Source of the DNA: an uncultured Thermoanaerobacterales bacterium
GTDB taxonomy: Bacteria; Bacillota; Clostridia; Christensenellales; UBA1242
Direction: 5' to 3'
Length of the DNA stretch: 24,187 nucleotides
Assembly: GCA_900557695.1 (NCBI GenBank)
Contig: USTP01000006.1
Coordinates: 1 to 24,187, forward strand
The notes beneath the pieces are model-generated. The model was not told where the DNA came from, did no database searches, and saw nothing but the letters and a program-made list of their open reading frames with translations. Below are positions 1 through 6,520 of the stretch, piece after piece. Each line of letters starts with the position of its first letter. The stretch's first letter is position 1. The position numbers and the translations under genes are program-made.

Positions 1-124
1 CCTTGCTAGGAGAGCTGTCACGATAGTGACTGAGAGGTAGTAAAACTAAAGTTGGACGAGGTTAGATAAATGCAAAACAACCCCTCAGTCTAGCATGCTA
101 GCCAGCTCCCCTGGCTAGGGGAGC
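1..124. repeat. Paired inverted hairpin repeat, copy 1 (cut by window edge)
   Basis: Two arms of one repeat family face each other. The left arm (1-41, missing its first five bases) and the right arm (79-124) share a plan: a 7-bp hairpin ending GGRGAGC, then CTG, a short second hairpin, then GACTGAGRGG. In the right arm the first hairpin is perfect (105-111 with 118-124) and the second is CTAGC-AT-GCTAG (90-101). The first 55 bases are identical to 244-298. No reading frame runs through it. It resembles dispersed intergenic repeats that I recall from gut Clostridia, but I have not checked this. Confidence 0.8.
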
Positions 125-581
125 AAAAGTCTTTCGACTTTATAAGATTTATGCAAAGAAACCAAGCTTTAGCTGGGGGCAAAACAACACACCCCAATCT
201 GTCTAGGGAGGGAAACAAGTGGATAACCAATTTTCATTGCTCTCCTTGCTAGGAGAGCTGTCACGATAGTGACTGAGAGGTAGTAAAACTAAAGTTGGCT
301 GAGGTTAGACATCATGCAAAAACAACCCCTCAGTCTACTTTGTAGCCAGCTCCCCTGGCTAGGGGAGCAAAAGTCTTTGGGCTTTATGGACTTATGGAGA
401 GAACTAAACCTAAGTTGAGATCAAAAGTCTTTGGGCTTTATAAAATTATGCAAAGCACAAATTTAGTATGGGAGCAAAAGTTGTGGGCTTTGTGAGGCTG
501 TGTTAATAAACCGAGGTTTTTTAGGGGGCAAAAATTCTTCGAATTTTCCCATGTCGCTAATTCTTCGAATTTTATTTATGC
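124..581. repeat. Degenerate short hairpin repeats of the CAAAAGTCTTT type
   Basis: Units starting near 124, 368, 422 and 475 share CAAAAGTCTTTNGRCTTTAT followed by a loose TTATGCAAAG; related units near 530 and 558 read AATTCTTCGAATT. Several are small perfect hairpins, for example AAAGTC-TTTC-GACTTT (127-142) and AAAATTC-TTC-GAATTTT (530-546). The units at 124 and 368 directly follow the two paired elements, so the tail belongs to the composite. The rest of 1-620 shows no gene on either strand. Confidence 0.6.
239..368. repeat. Paired inverted hairpin repeat, copy 2 (complete)
   Basis: This is a complete copy of the element, 243 bases after copy 1. Left arm 239-284: stem GCTCTCC (239-245), loop TTGCTA, GGAGAGC (252-258), then hairpin GTCAC-GATA-GTGAC (260-273). 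Right arm 324-368, inverted: stem GCTCCCC with GGGGAGC (349-368) and second hairpin CTAC-TTT-GTAG (335-345). The spacer between the arms (285-323) is close to that of copy 1 (41-78). The second hairpin differs in sequence between arms but always pairs. Confidence 0.82.
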
Positions 582-635
582 TTAGTGCCAAGGCGAGAGT
601 ACTGTTGAAGAAATAGGTTTTAGTTTTTTAAATAA

Positions 636-693
636 AAAAGAGGGCATCTATGAAGTGAACCCTACGGGGTTCACTTCAAGTTTGCCTCTTTTA
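636..693 (-). terminator. Intrinsic terminator of sigG
   Basis: A perfect 12-bp stem (651-662 with 667-678) closes a TACG loop and is extended by pairing of AAAAGAGGGCA with TGCCTCTTTT on either side. Read on the minus strand it ends in CTCTTTTTTATTT, so it terminates sigG. Confidence 0.85.
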
Positions 694-704
694 TATTTGT
701 TTTT

Positions 705-1469
705 CTAAACATCTTTTAATATTTTAATGGCGTTTTTCTCTAGCCTTGAAACCTGCGCTTGCGAGATTCCTATTTCGTTTGAAATTTCTGTTTGCGTTTT
801 GCCTTTAAAGTATCTCAATATTAGTATTTCTCGCTCTCTAGAATTAAGCGACACTAGAGCTTCTTTAAGGGCGGTTTTTTCTAGCCATGAGTCTTCATTG
901 GTTGGGTCTTTAAGTTGGTCTAGAACAAGGAAATTTCCATCTTCATCATTATAAACAGTTTCGTAGAGGGAAAGGGGTTCGCTTATGGCGTCTAGAGCAA
1001 AGGCAACATCGCTTAAAGGCACCTCTATTTCACTGGCAATGTCGCTAAGGCTAGGCTCGTCACACGAATTTTTTTGCAAGCGCTCCCTTGCACTTAGTGC
1101 TTTATAGGCGATATCTCTTAAACTTCTTGTTACCTTAACGCTATTATTGTCGCGCAGGAACCTTCTAATCTCGCCAATAATCATGGGAACTGCGTAGGTA
1201 GAAAACCTAACGCCTATGTCGGGGTTAAAATTATCTATAGCCTTAATTAAGCCAATAGTTCCAACTTGAAAAACATCATCTATGTTGTTTTTGGTGGTTT
1301 GAAATCTGCCGCATATAGATAAAACTAGCCTCATATTATACATTATAAATTGTTCTCTTGCGCTTTCTTCGCCTTTTTTTATCTTTTTCATAAGCTCAAC
1401 GAGTTCTTGATTGGTGGCTTTTGGAAGTTTTGAAGTGTCTATACCGCAAATAACTACTTTATTTGGCAT
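705..1469 (-). CDS. sigG: RNA polymerase sporulation sigma factor SigG (sigma-G)
   Basis: Sigma factor that switches on late gene expression in the forespore after engulfment. The 254-residue product has the full family layout: an N-terminus VVICGIDTSKLP typical of SigG, region 2 with FSTYAVPMIIGEIRRFLRDN (about residues 89-108) for core binding and -10 recognition, region 3, and region 4 with a helix-turn-helix ending GISQAQVSRLEKNAIK. Length matches the family (about 260). The start is supported by AAAGGAG just upstream on the minus strand. A sigma-F-like promoter lies at 1498-1528. Downstream is a strong terminator. It is divergent from a ylmC-like gene and nrdR. SigF is the nearest alternative, but the N-terminus favours SigG. 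Confidence 0.95.
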   Translation of the reverse strand: MPNKVVICGIDTSKLPKATNQELVELMKKIKKGEESAREQFIMYNMRLVLSICGRFQTTKNNIDDVFQVGTIGLIKAIDNFNPDIGVRFSTYAVPMIIGEIRRFLRDNNSVKVTRSLRDIAYKALSARERLQKNSCDEPSLSDIASEIEVPLSDVAFALDAISEPLSLYETVYNDEDGNFLVLDQLKDPTNEDSWLEKTALKEALVSLNSREREILILRYFKGKTQTEISNEIGISQAQVSRLEKNAIKILKDV

Positions 1470-1497
1470 AACCCTGCTCCTTTATTAGATTTGCTTA

Positions 1498-1528
1498 TAT
1501 TGTTTGGGCTAGGGCATTGTTTTTATAC
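1498..1528 (-). promoter_or_regulatory. Candidate sigma-F promoter of sigG
   Basis: On the minus strand GTATA (1528-1524) is followed after exactly 16 bases by CCAAACAATA (1507-1498). The published Bacillus sigma-F consensus, as I recall it, is GYWTA-N16-GGNRANAMTR; all specified positions fit except the two leading Gs of the -10. Known biology (sigG is first transcribed by sigma-F) fits. The leader would be about 22 bases with AAAGGAG. Confidence 0.5.
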
Positions 1529-1574
1529 CAAATTTTTTAAAACTTTGTGTAAAATGAATAAAACAGGCAACAAA

Positions 1575-1592
1575 TTATGATTTTTATCATAA
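1575..1592. promoter_or_regulatory. Inverted repeat upstream of ylmC-like gene
   Basis: TTATGAT-TTTT-ATCATAA is a perfect 7-bp dyad ending nine bases before the start codon at 1602. It could be an operator or an mRNA hairpin. I cannot match it to a known regulator. Confidence 0.35.
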
Positions 1593-1601
1593 ATATTAAG
1601 T

Positions 1602-1928
1602 ATGGAGATATCTTTTTCAGAGCTTAGGTGTAAAGAAGTTATAAATCTTTACGATGGCAAAAGACTAGGCAGAATTGTTGATATATCTTTCAATAAAGAC
1701 ACGGGCATGGTGCTTGGGTTTATTGTTCCTGCTGAAAAAAAGCTATTTAAGAAAAATGAAGATATTTTTATACCTCTTTGCAACATTAAAAAGATAGGGG
1801 AAGATGTGCTGCTAGTTAAACTTTCGCCAATTGAAGAAGATATTAAAAAACCAAATCTCACAGAAAAACAAATAGAAGAGAATAAAATATACGCAAGATA
1901 TAGGCGAACGCCAAGCAAAGAAAAATAA
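1602..1928 (+). CDS. YlmC/YmxH-family PRC-barrel sporulation protein
   Basis: A 108-residue protein with one PRC-barrel-like domain at about residues 4-75: SELRCKEVINLYDG, then LGRIVDISF, then GFIVPAEKK, then IFIPLCNIKKIGEDVLLVKL. This matches the small YlmC/YmxH family of Bacillus and Clostridia, which is linked to sporulation but has no known biochemical role. The C-terminal 30 residues are basic and charged, without cysteines or membrane segments. It sits between sigG and nrdR, a grouping that supports the call. No Shine-Dalgarno sequence is visible before the ATG at 1602, which is unusual here; an AT-rich dyad lies just upstream. Confidence 0.8.
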   Translation: MEISFSELRCKEVINLYDGKRLGRIVDISFNKDTGMVLGFIVPAEKKLFKKNEDIFIPLCNIKKIGEDVLLVKLSPIEEDIKKPNLTEKQIEENKIYARYRRTPSKEK

Positions 1929-1959
1929 TTTTTAAAACATGTTAAAAATTATTTGTTAA

Positions 1960-1975
1960 ACACAAGATATTGTGT
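1960..1975 (+). promoter_or_regulatory. NrdR box upstream of nrdR
   Basis: ACACAAGATATTGTGT matches the NrdR-box consensus ACACWATATATWGTGT at 15 of 16 positions. It lies 35 bases before the nrdR start at 2011, so nrdR may regulate itself. NrdR usually binds paired boxes; I see no convincing second box at the usual helical spacing. Confidence 0.6.
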
Positions 1976-2010
1976 TATATTATACACATAATACACAAGG
2001 AGATGGTGTT

Positions 2011-2484
2011 ATGAAGTGTATATATTGTGGAAATGAAGAAAGCAAGGTTATAGATTCGCGCTCAACTGAAGAAACAAACGCTATTCGAAGAAGGCGTGAA
2101 TGTTTGAAATGTGGAAGAAGGTTCACAACCTATGAAACAGTAGAAACAACGCCAATTTTGGTTATAAAAAGCAATGGAGATAGAGAGCAGTTTAATGCGT
2201 CTAAAATAAAGTCTGGAATTATGAAGGCTTGCGAAAAGCGACCTGTTTCAATGCACGACATTGACCTTTTGGTTTCTGAAATTGAGAAGAAAGTGTATAA
2301 CGGAAATGAGGAAGAAATTAGCTCTAAGGTTATTGGTGAGTATGTTATGGAAGGGCTCAAAAAACTAGACGAAGTTTCTTATGTTAGGTTTGCTAGCGTT
2401 TATAAAAAGTTTAAAGATATTTCTACATTTTTTGAGTTTGTTAACGAATATGAAAGGCTGCTTAGCGGCAAAGATTCTAAATAA
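2011..2484 (+). CDS. nrdR: Transcriptional repressor NrdR
   Basis: ATP/dATP-sensing repressor of ribonucleotide reductase genes. The 157-residue protein has an N-terminal zinc ribbon with C3, C6, C31 and C34 (MKCIYCG and CLKCGRRFTTYE), followed by an ATP-cone at about residues 48-138. Length is normal. I start it at ATG 2011: AAGGAG at 1998-2003 is well placed and NrdR proteins begin MKCP/MKCI. An in-frame ATG at 1972 would add 13 residues and would put the coding region inside the NrdR box. It is followed by a clear terminator. Confidence 0.96.
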   Translation: MKCIYCGNEESKVIDSRSTEETNAIRRRRECLKCGRRFTTYETVETTPILVIKSNGDREQFNASKIKSGIMKACEKRPVSMHDIDLLVSEIEKKVYNGNEEEISSKVIGEYVMEGLKKLDEVSYVRFASVYKKFKDISTFFEFVNEYERLLSGKDSK

Positions 2485-2491
2485 CAATACA

Positions 2492-2520
2492 GTGCAGAGC
2501 AATGGCTCTGCGCTTTTTTT
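2492..2520 (+). terminator. Terminator after nrdR
   Basis: GCAGAGC-AATG-GCTCTGC (2494-2511), flanked by one wobble and one GC pair, is followed by seven Ts. Confidence 0.9.
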
Positions 2521-2532
2521 GTTTTTTCTTTA

Positions 2533-2562
2533 TTCATAATAAAAACAAATAGAAAATATATT
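2533..2562 (+). promoter_or_regulatory. Candidate promoter giving a leaderless feoA mRNA
   Basis: TTCATA (2533-2538), 18 bases, TATATT (2557-2562). The feoA ATG is at 2568, where transcription would be expected to begin, and no Shine-Dalgarno sequence precedes it. Confidence 0.4.
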
Positions 2563-2567
2563 TTAAC

Positions 2568-2822
2568 ATGGAGAACTTAAAACCGCTAACAGACCTTAAA
2601 CAAGGGGACATAGCAAATATCGCCTGCATTAAAAATCTTGACGAAAAGAGGCACAAAAGGCTTATAGAGCTTGGTTTTTTTGATGGGGCTAAAATAGAAG
2701 TTCTAAAAACAAATAAACTGTCTAAACTTATGCTCGTAGGCATAAGAGGGTTTTGCCTGTGCTTAGACTTTAATTTGGCAAGTCGAGTGTTTGTTTTGGG
2801 GGTGGATAGGTGCAAAAAGTAA
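2568..2822 (+). CDS. feoA: Ferrous iron transport protein A (FeoA)
   Basis: Small cytoplasmic SH3-like partner of the iron transporter FeoB. The 84-residue protein has the family pattern: LTDLKQGDIANI at the start, an invariant-looking central helix KRLIELGFFDGAKIEVL, then a C-terminal strand LASRVFVLGV. It contains no membrane segment. Its last 13 bases overlap feoB, so the two are translationally coupled. No ribosome site precedes ATG 2568; the spacing from the candidate -10 suggests a leaderless message. Expression in response to iron would be expected from the family, but I see no convincing Fur or IdeR box. Confidence 0.93.
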   Translation: MENLKPLTDLKQGDIANIACIKNLDEKRHKRLIELGFFDGAKIEVLKTNKLSKLMLVGIRGFCLCLDFNLASRVFVLGVDRCKK

Positions 2823-4789
2823 TACTTGCGGGCAACCCAAACACTGGCAAGACAACTCTTTTTAACACAATCACTAGGTCTAGCGAGCATGCAGGAAACT
2901 GGCATGGCGTTACGGTTGAGGTTAAGGAAAAAGAGTTTAGCTTTAATAAAAATAAATATCTTCTATGCGATTTGCCTGGAATTTATAGTTTAGATAGTTA
3001 TTCAAAAGAAGAGCAAATATCAGCTGAATATATTGAAAAAAACAAAGATGCAATAGTTGTTTGTATTGTAGATGCCAACAACCTAAGGCGGAATCTTTAT
3101 TTAGCCTTAGAGCTTAAAGAAAGAACAAACAGGTTAATAATTGCTGTTAATATGGCAAAAGAAGTTAAGGGGCTTAATGAAGCAAGCCTTTCTAAAGAGC
3201 TTGGAGCTTGGGTTGTTAAGATTGATGCTAGAAAGAAAAAATCAGTTTCTTGCCTTTTAGAAGAAATTGAAAAAATGCAAGAGAAAAGGGTTGAGCCTGC
3301 GCCAAGGCGTGCAAGGACTAAAGCCTTTTCTTTGCAAGAATTTGAAAGGGAAAGCAAATTTAAATTTATTGCGATAGACAAAATTTTAACAAAATGTGGT
3401 TATAACCCTCAGGGTTATTATGGTTATAGCAAATTAGACAAGTTTATGCTCAATGGTTTTTGGGCGTTTGTGCTATTTGCTATTATAATGGGGGCTGTAT
3501 TTTTTATAACTTTTGGAAGCGTTGGAAGTTTTTTTTCTAGCATTATAGGGCGGCTGTTTGAAGTTATAGAAAGTTTTATTATGCAAAAACTAGAAACCTT
3601 CATTGTAAGTGAACCGTTGCTTAGGTTTATTGAAGAGGGGGTTATGGGTGGGGCTTTAACCGTTTTAACCTTTATGCCCCAAATAGTTTTACTATTTTTA
3701 TGCCTAAACTTGCTTGAAGACATTGGCTATTTATCTAGAGTTGCCTTTATGTTTGATGGGCTTTTCAAAAAAGTTGGCTTAACGGGTAGGTCGGCTTTTA
3801 GCCTTATTATGGGCTTTGGTTGCACAACAACGGCTTGCCTAACCACTAGAAATCTAGACTCTAAAAGCCTAAGAAACAGAACAACACTTCTTTTGCCATA
3901 CATGAGTTGCAGTGCTAAACTGCCAATATATGCGGTTATATGCTCGGCTTTTTTTGATAAATATAAGCCACTTATAGTGCTTGCGCTATATCTGTTTGCC
4001 ATTTTGTTAATGCTAATTGTTTCGCTTGTGTTTAAGGCAGCAGAAAAAGGTAAAGAACAAGACACTTTTATGCTTGAAATGCCAAAATACAGATTTCCAA
4101 ATGCCAAAAAAATTTTTAAAGATGCGCTAACTAGTGCAAAAGACTTCTTTGTTAGGGTTGGGGGCGTTTTACTTATTTCAAGCATGGTTGTTTTCCTTTT
4201 ATATAATTTTAGTTTTAAACTAGAATACACTATAGCAACAGGTGCTGATAGCATACTTGAAAGCGTGGCAAAAGTGTTGTCTGTAATTTTTGTGCCACTT
4301 GGGTTTGGAAGCGTTGGAGCTGTTGTTGCTATAATTTCGGGAATTGTTGCCAAGGAAATGGTTGTGTCGTCACTAGCTATAATAAACGGAACAACGGTGG
4401 CTGGGCTTGCATATACGCTAAATCTTGCGTCATCAAATGTGCATTTCACAACGCTATCTGCAATAAGCTTTTTAGTGTTTGTGCTTTTATACACGCCATG
4501 TGTTTCAGCTGTTATCTCTATGAAAAAGGAGATAGGGTTAAAAAATGCCATGTTCTCGGTTGTTTTGCAGTTTTTAATGGCGTATTTTATGAGCATGCTT
4601 GTTTATGGGCTTGGCAAACTGTTTTGCACAGGGCTTTGGTTTGTAGCCCTTGCTATAATTGTTTTACTTGCTATAATTGTTTGTGTTGTGGTAAAATATT
4701 TAATAAAGAAGATAAAAACAAAAACAATAGTTTGCTTGGGCGTTTGCAATGGTTGTAAGGAGAAATGCCATGGAGATAATAAATTATAG
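2810..4789 (+). CDS. feoB: Ferrous iron transporter FeoB with Cys-rich tail
   Basis: GTP-driven Fe(II) importer of the inner membrane, 659 residues from a GTG start preceded by GGGGG. The N-terminal G domain shows G1 GNPNTGKT (8-15), the G2 region NWHGVTVE (about 30-37) and G3 DLPG (54-57). Where G4 should read NxxD it reads NMAK (114-117), so the guanine-specifying Asp is Lys. The permease part begins near residue 215 with repeated hydrophobic helices and the gate motifs GFGCTTTA and PYMSCSAKLPIY. The last 55 residues add a membrane helix and a tail with C642, C646, C649 and C653, resembling the separate FeoB-associated Cys-rich protein of other Firmicutes. It overlaps feoA at its start and the next gene by 20 bases at its end. 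Confidence 0.95.
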   Translation: MQKVILAGNPNTGKTTLFNTITRSSEHAGNWHGVTVEVKEKEFSFNKNKYLLCDLPGIYSLDSYSKEEQISAEYIEKNKDAIVVCIVDANNLRRNLYLALELKERTNRLIIAVNMAKEVKGLNEASLSKELGAWVVKIDARKKKSVSCLLEEIEKMQEKRVEPAPRRARTKAFSLQEFERESKFKFIAIDKILTKCGYNPQGYYGYSKLDKFMLNGFWAFVLFAIIMGAVFFITFGSVGSFFSSIIGRLFEVIESFIMQKLETFIVSEPLLRFIEEGVMGGALTVLTFMPQIVLLFLCLNLLEDIGYLSRVAFMFDGLFKKVGLTGRSAFSLIMGFGCTTTACLTTRNLDSKSLRNRTTLLLPYMSCSAKLPIYAVICSAFFDKYKPLIVLALYLFAILLMLIVSLVFKAAEKGKEQDTFMLEMPKYRFPNAKKIFKDALTSAKDFFVRVGGVLLISSMVVFLLYNFSFKLEYTIATGADSILESVAKVLSVIFVPLGFGSVGAVVAIISGIVAKEMVVSSLAIINGTTVAGLAYTLNLASSNVHFTTLSAISFLVFVLLYTPCVSAVISMKKEIGLKNAMFSVVLQFLMAYFMSMLVYGLGKLFCTGLWFVALAIIVLLAIIVCVVVKYLIKKIKTKTIVCLGVCNGCKEKCHGDNKL

Positions 4790-5633
4790 TGGTAAGGATA
4801 CAAGGCTTGTTAAATGTATAACAGAGAAATTTCCTAAAATGAGCTATGCATCAATTCAAAAACTGTTAAGGCTTAAAGATATAAAGGTTAATGGGCAAAG
4901 AGTTCATGAGAACGTTGTCTTGCATAATGGTGACGAGGTTTATATTTATGCCACTAAAGAGATGCTAGAGGGCATAAGTTTAAAGCCAAGCATTGTGTAT
5001 GAAGATGATAATATAATTATTTGCGATAAACCTGTTGGTATAGAGGTTGAGAGCGATAAATATAATGATTTAACGCTTTCAGTTAATAATTATTTGCATG
5101 GAAAAAACGAAAAGGCAAGCCCTGTTCACAGAATTGATAGAAACACTAGAGGCTTGGTAGTTTTTGCTAAAAATAAGCAAGCGTATTTAGAACTTTTAGA
5201 CGCTTTTAAACGAAGAACAATCGACAAGTTTTATCTTGCTATGGTGGTTGGCAGGCCTCTTAAAGAAGAGGAACACCTTTATGCGTATTTATATAAAAAC
5301 CCCGCCACCTCTACTGTGAAAATCAGTGACGACCCTATTGCTGGCTATGAACCTATTGAAACCAAATACAGGGTTTTAGAAAGGCTTGAGGGGAGAACGC
5401 TTCTAGAAGTTGAGCTTATAACTGGCAAAACGCATCAAATTAGGGCGCACTTGGCTCATGTTGGGCTTCCTTTGGTTGGAGATGGCAAGTATGGTAAAAA
5501 TGCGGTTAATAAGCAGTTTGAGGCAGATAGTCAAGCCCTTATAGCTTATAAAATAGCCTTTAGGTTTAAGCCTGGCTCAGTTCTTTATTATCTTAATGAT
5601 AAAGTGGTTGAGCTAAAGAACGCCAGATTTTAA
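4770..5633 (+). CDS. RluA-family 23S rRNA pseudouridine synthase
   Basis: Converts uridine to pseudouridine in rRNA. From ATG 4770 the product is 287 residues. An S4-type RNA-binding region covers about residues 20-62 (SYASIQKLLRLKDIKVNGQ). The catalytic motif HRIDRNTRGLVVF gives the nucleophile D123. The motif GKTHQIRAHLAHVGLPLVGD near residue 220 is the conserved RluA C-terminal signature. I chose ATG 4770 because AAGGAG (4757-4762) lies seven bases before it; an in-frame ATG at 4749 lacks a site. It overlaps feoB by 20 bases, so it is cotranscribed with iron uptake. The exact target (RluD-like or RluC-like) cannot be told from sequence alone. Confidence 0.9.
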   Translation: MEIINYSGKDTRLVKCITEKFPKMSYASIQKLLRLKDIKVNGQRVHENVVLHNGDEVYIYATKEMLEGISLKPSIVYEDDNIIICDKPVGIEVESDKYNDLTLSVNNYLHGKNEKASPVHRIDRNTRGLVVFAKNKQAYLELLDAFKRRTIDKFYLAMVVGRPLKEEEHLYAYLYKNPATSTVKISDDPIAGYEPIETKYRVLERLEGRTLLEVELITGKTHQIRAHLAHVGLPLVGDGKYGKNAVNKQFEADSQALIAYKIAFRFKPGSVLYYLNDKVVELKNARF

Positions 5634-5657
5634 TTTATTTATAAATTTAAGAATAAT

Positions 5658-5705
5658 AAAAGCCTCCTAAATAAATACTAATAAAAAAACGATGGAGGCT
5701 TTTTT
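5658..5705 (+). terminator. Terminator whose 3' arm contains the next gene's ribosome site
   Basis: AAAAGCCTCC (5658-5667) pairs perfectly with GGAGGCTTTT (5694-5703) across a 26-base loop, with Ts to 5705. GGAGG (5694-5698) is also the Shine-Dalgarno sequence of ATG 5708. Readthrough RNA would therefore hide the ribosome site, while RNA started inside the loop would not. Confidence 0.7.
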
Positions 5706-5707
5706 AT

Positions 5708-6520
5708 ATGTCTGTTAGTTTATGGATTTTATCAGCGCTTATAATTCTTATAATGTTTGGTGCAGGGCAAAGAATTCTAGACCAAATGCGATTAAATGAT
5801 AAACAGGCGATTTTGGTTTTGCTTAGTATTGTTGTGGGACTGCTTATTCCGCCAATTTATATTGGTAAATACTTTTGTTTTTCTATAGGCGGCTTTTTAA
5901 TACCTTTTATAATTTGCATTTACATGCTTATTTCTGCAGGCTTTAGCAGAGACTTGCTTCGAGCTTTTTTAGGCACAATTTTGGTGGCGGGCATAATATA
6001 TGGGCTTGAGTGGGTAATGCCGTCAGAAACAGCAGAAGACATTGTTATAGACCCAATGTATGTTTATGGAATTGTTGCAGGAATTGTGGCGTATGCGCTT
6101 GGAAGAAGCCGTAGAAATGCGTTTGTTTGCTCGGTTCTTGGCGTGTCGCTTGCAATGCTAATTCAGTTTATTGTTAATATGGCTACAGGTGCGCCAACTG
6201 TTTTAGGCCTTGGCGTTGGTGGTGCTTTTGGAACAATTATTATTTCAACCATTATCTCGGTAGGCCTTTGTGAGTTTTTGGGCAGAGCATTTGAAACCGC
6301 AAATAAAGATGAACAAAAGAAAGTGTTTAATTTTGAAACCCATACTTTTGACAGCGAAAAGAATGGAAAACTCAATAAAAACGGAAGTAAAGCTGTTTTG
6401 GTTGTTGGGAGTGATGGAAAGATGCAAACCTCTTCTGATAGTGAGTTTTTCGCAGAAACTTCGCAAAAGCACGAAAAATCTAAAAAGAAAAATTCTCAAA
6501 AAGCAGGGGGTAAAAAATAA
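5708..6520 (+). CDS. DUF1614-like integral membrane protein, coupled to spoIIP
   Basis: A 270-residue protein with about six or seven membrane helices in residues 1-200, then a hydrophilic Lys/Ser-rich cytoplasmic tail (about 200-270, ending KKKNSQKAGGKK). The pattern FSIGGFLIPFIICIYML and, later, GLGVGGAFGTIIISTIISVGL recalls the DUF1614 family, whose function is not known to me; I hold this loosely. Its stop codon overlaps the spoIIP start (TAATG), so the two are translated together and a sporulation role is likely by context only. The ribosome site GGAGG is nine bases before ATG 5708 but sits inside a hairpin. Confidence 0.7.
   Translation: MSVSLWILSALIILIMFGAGQRILDQMRLNDKQAILVLLSIVVGLLIPPIYIGKYFCFSIGGFLIPFIICIYMLISAGFSRDLLRAFLGTILVAGIIYGLEWVMPSETAEDIVIDPMYVYGIVAGIVAYALGRSRRNAFVCSVLGVSLAMLIQFIVNMATGAPTVLGLGVGGAFGTIIISTIISVGLCEFLGRAFETANKDEQKKVFNFETHTFDSEKNGKLNKNGSKAVLVVGSDGKMQTSSDSEFFAETSQKHEKSKKKNSQKAGGKK

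Noticed and set aside
1..581. CRISPR array
   Set aside because: Repeats are few, of unequal spacing, internally palindromic and arranged as inverted pairs; no uniform spacers and no cas genes.
1972..2010. Earlier ATG for nrdR
   Set aside because: It adds 13 residues before the invariant MKC start, has no ribosome site and overlaps the NrdR box.
3727..4596. Long open frame on the minus strand, 289 codons, opposite feoB
   Set aside because: feoB on plus is certain here; the antisense protein is Ser/Thr/Ile-rich low-quality sequence without a motif or ribosome site.
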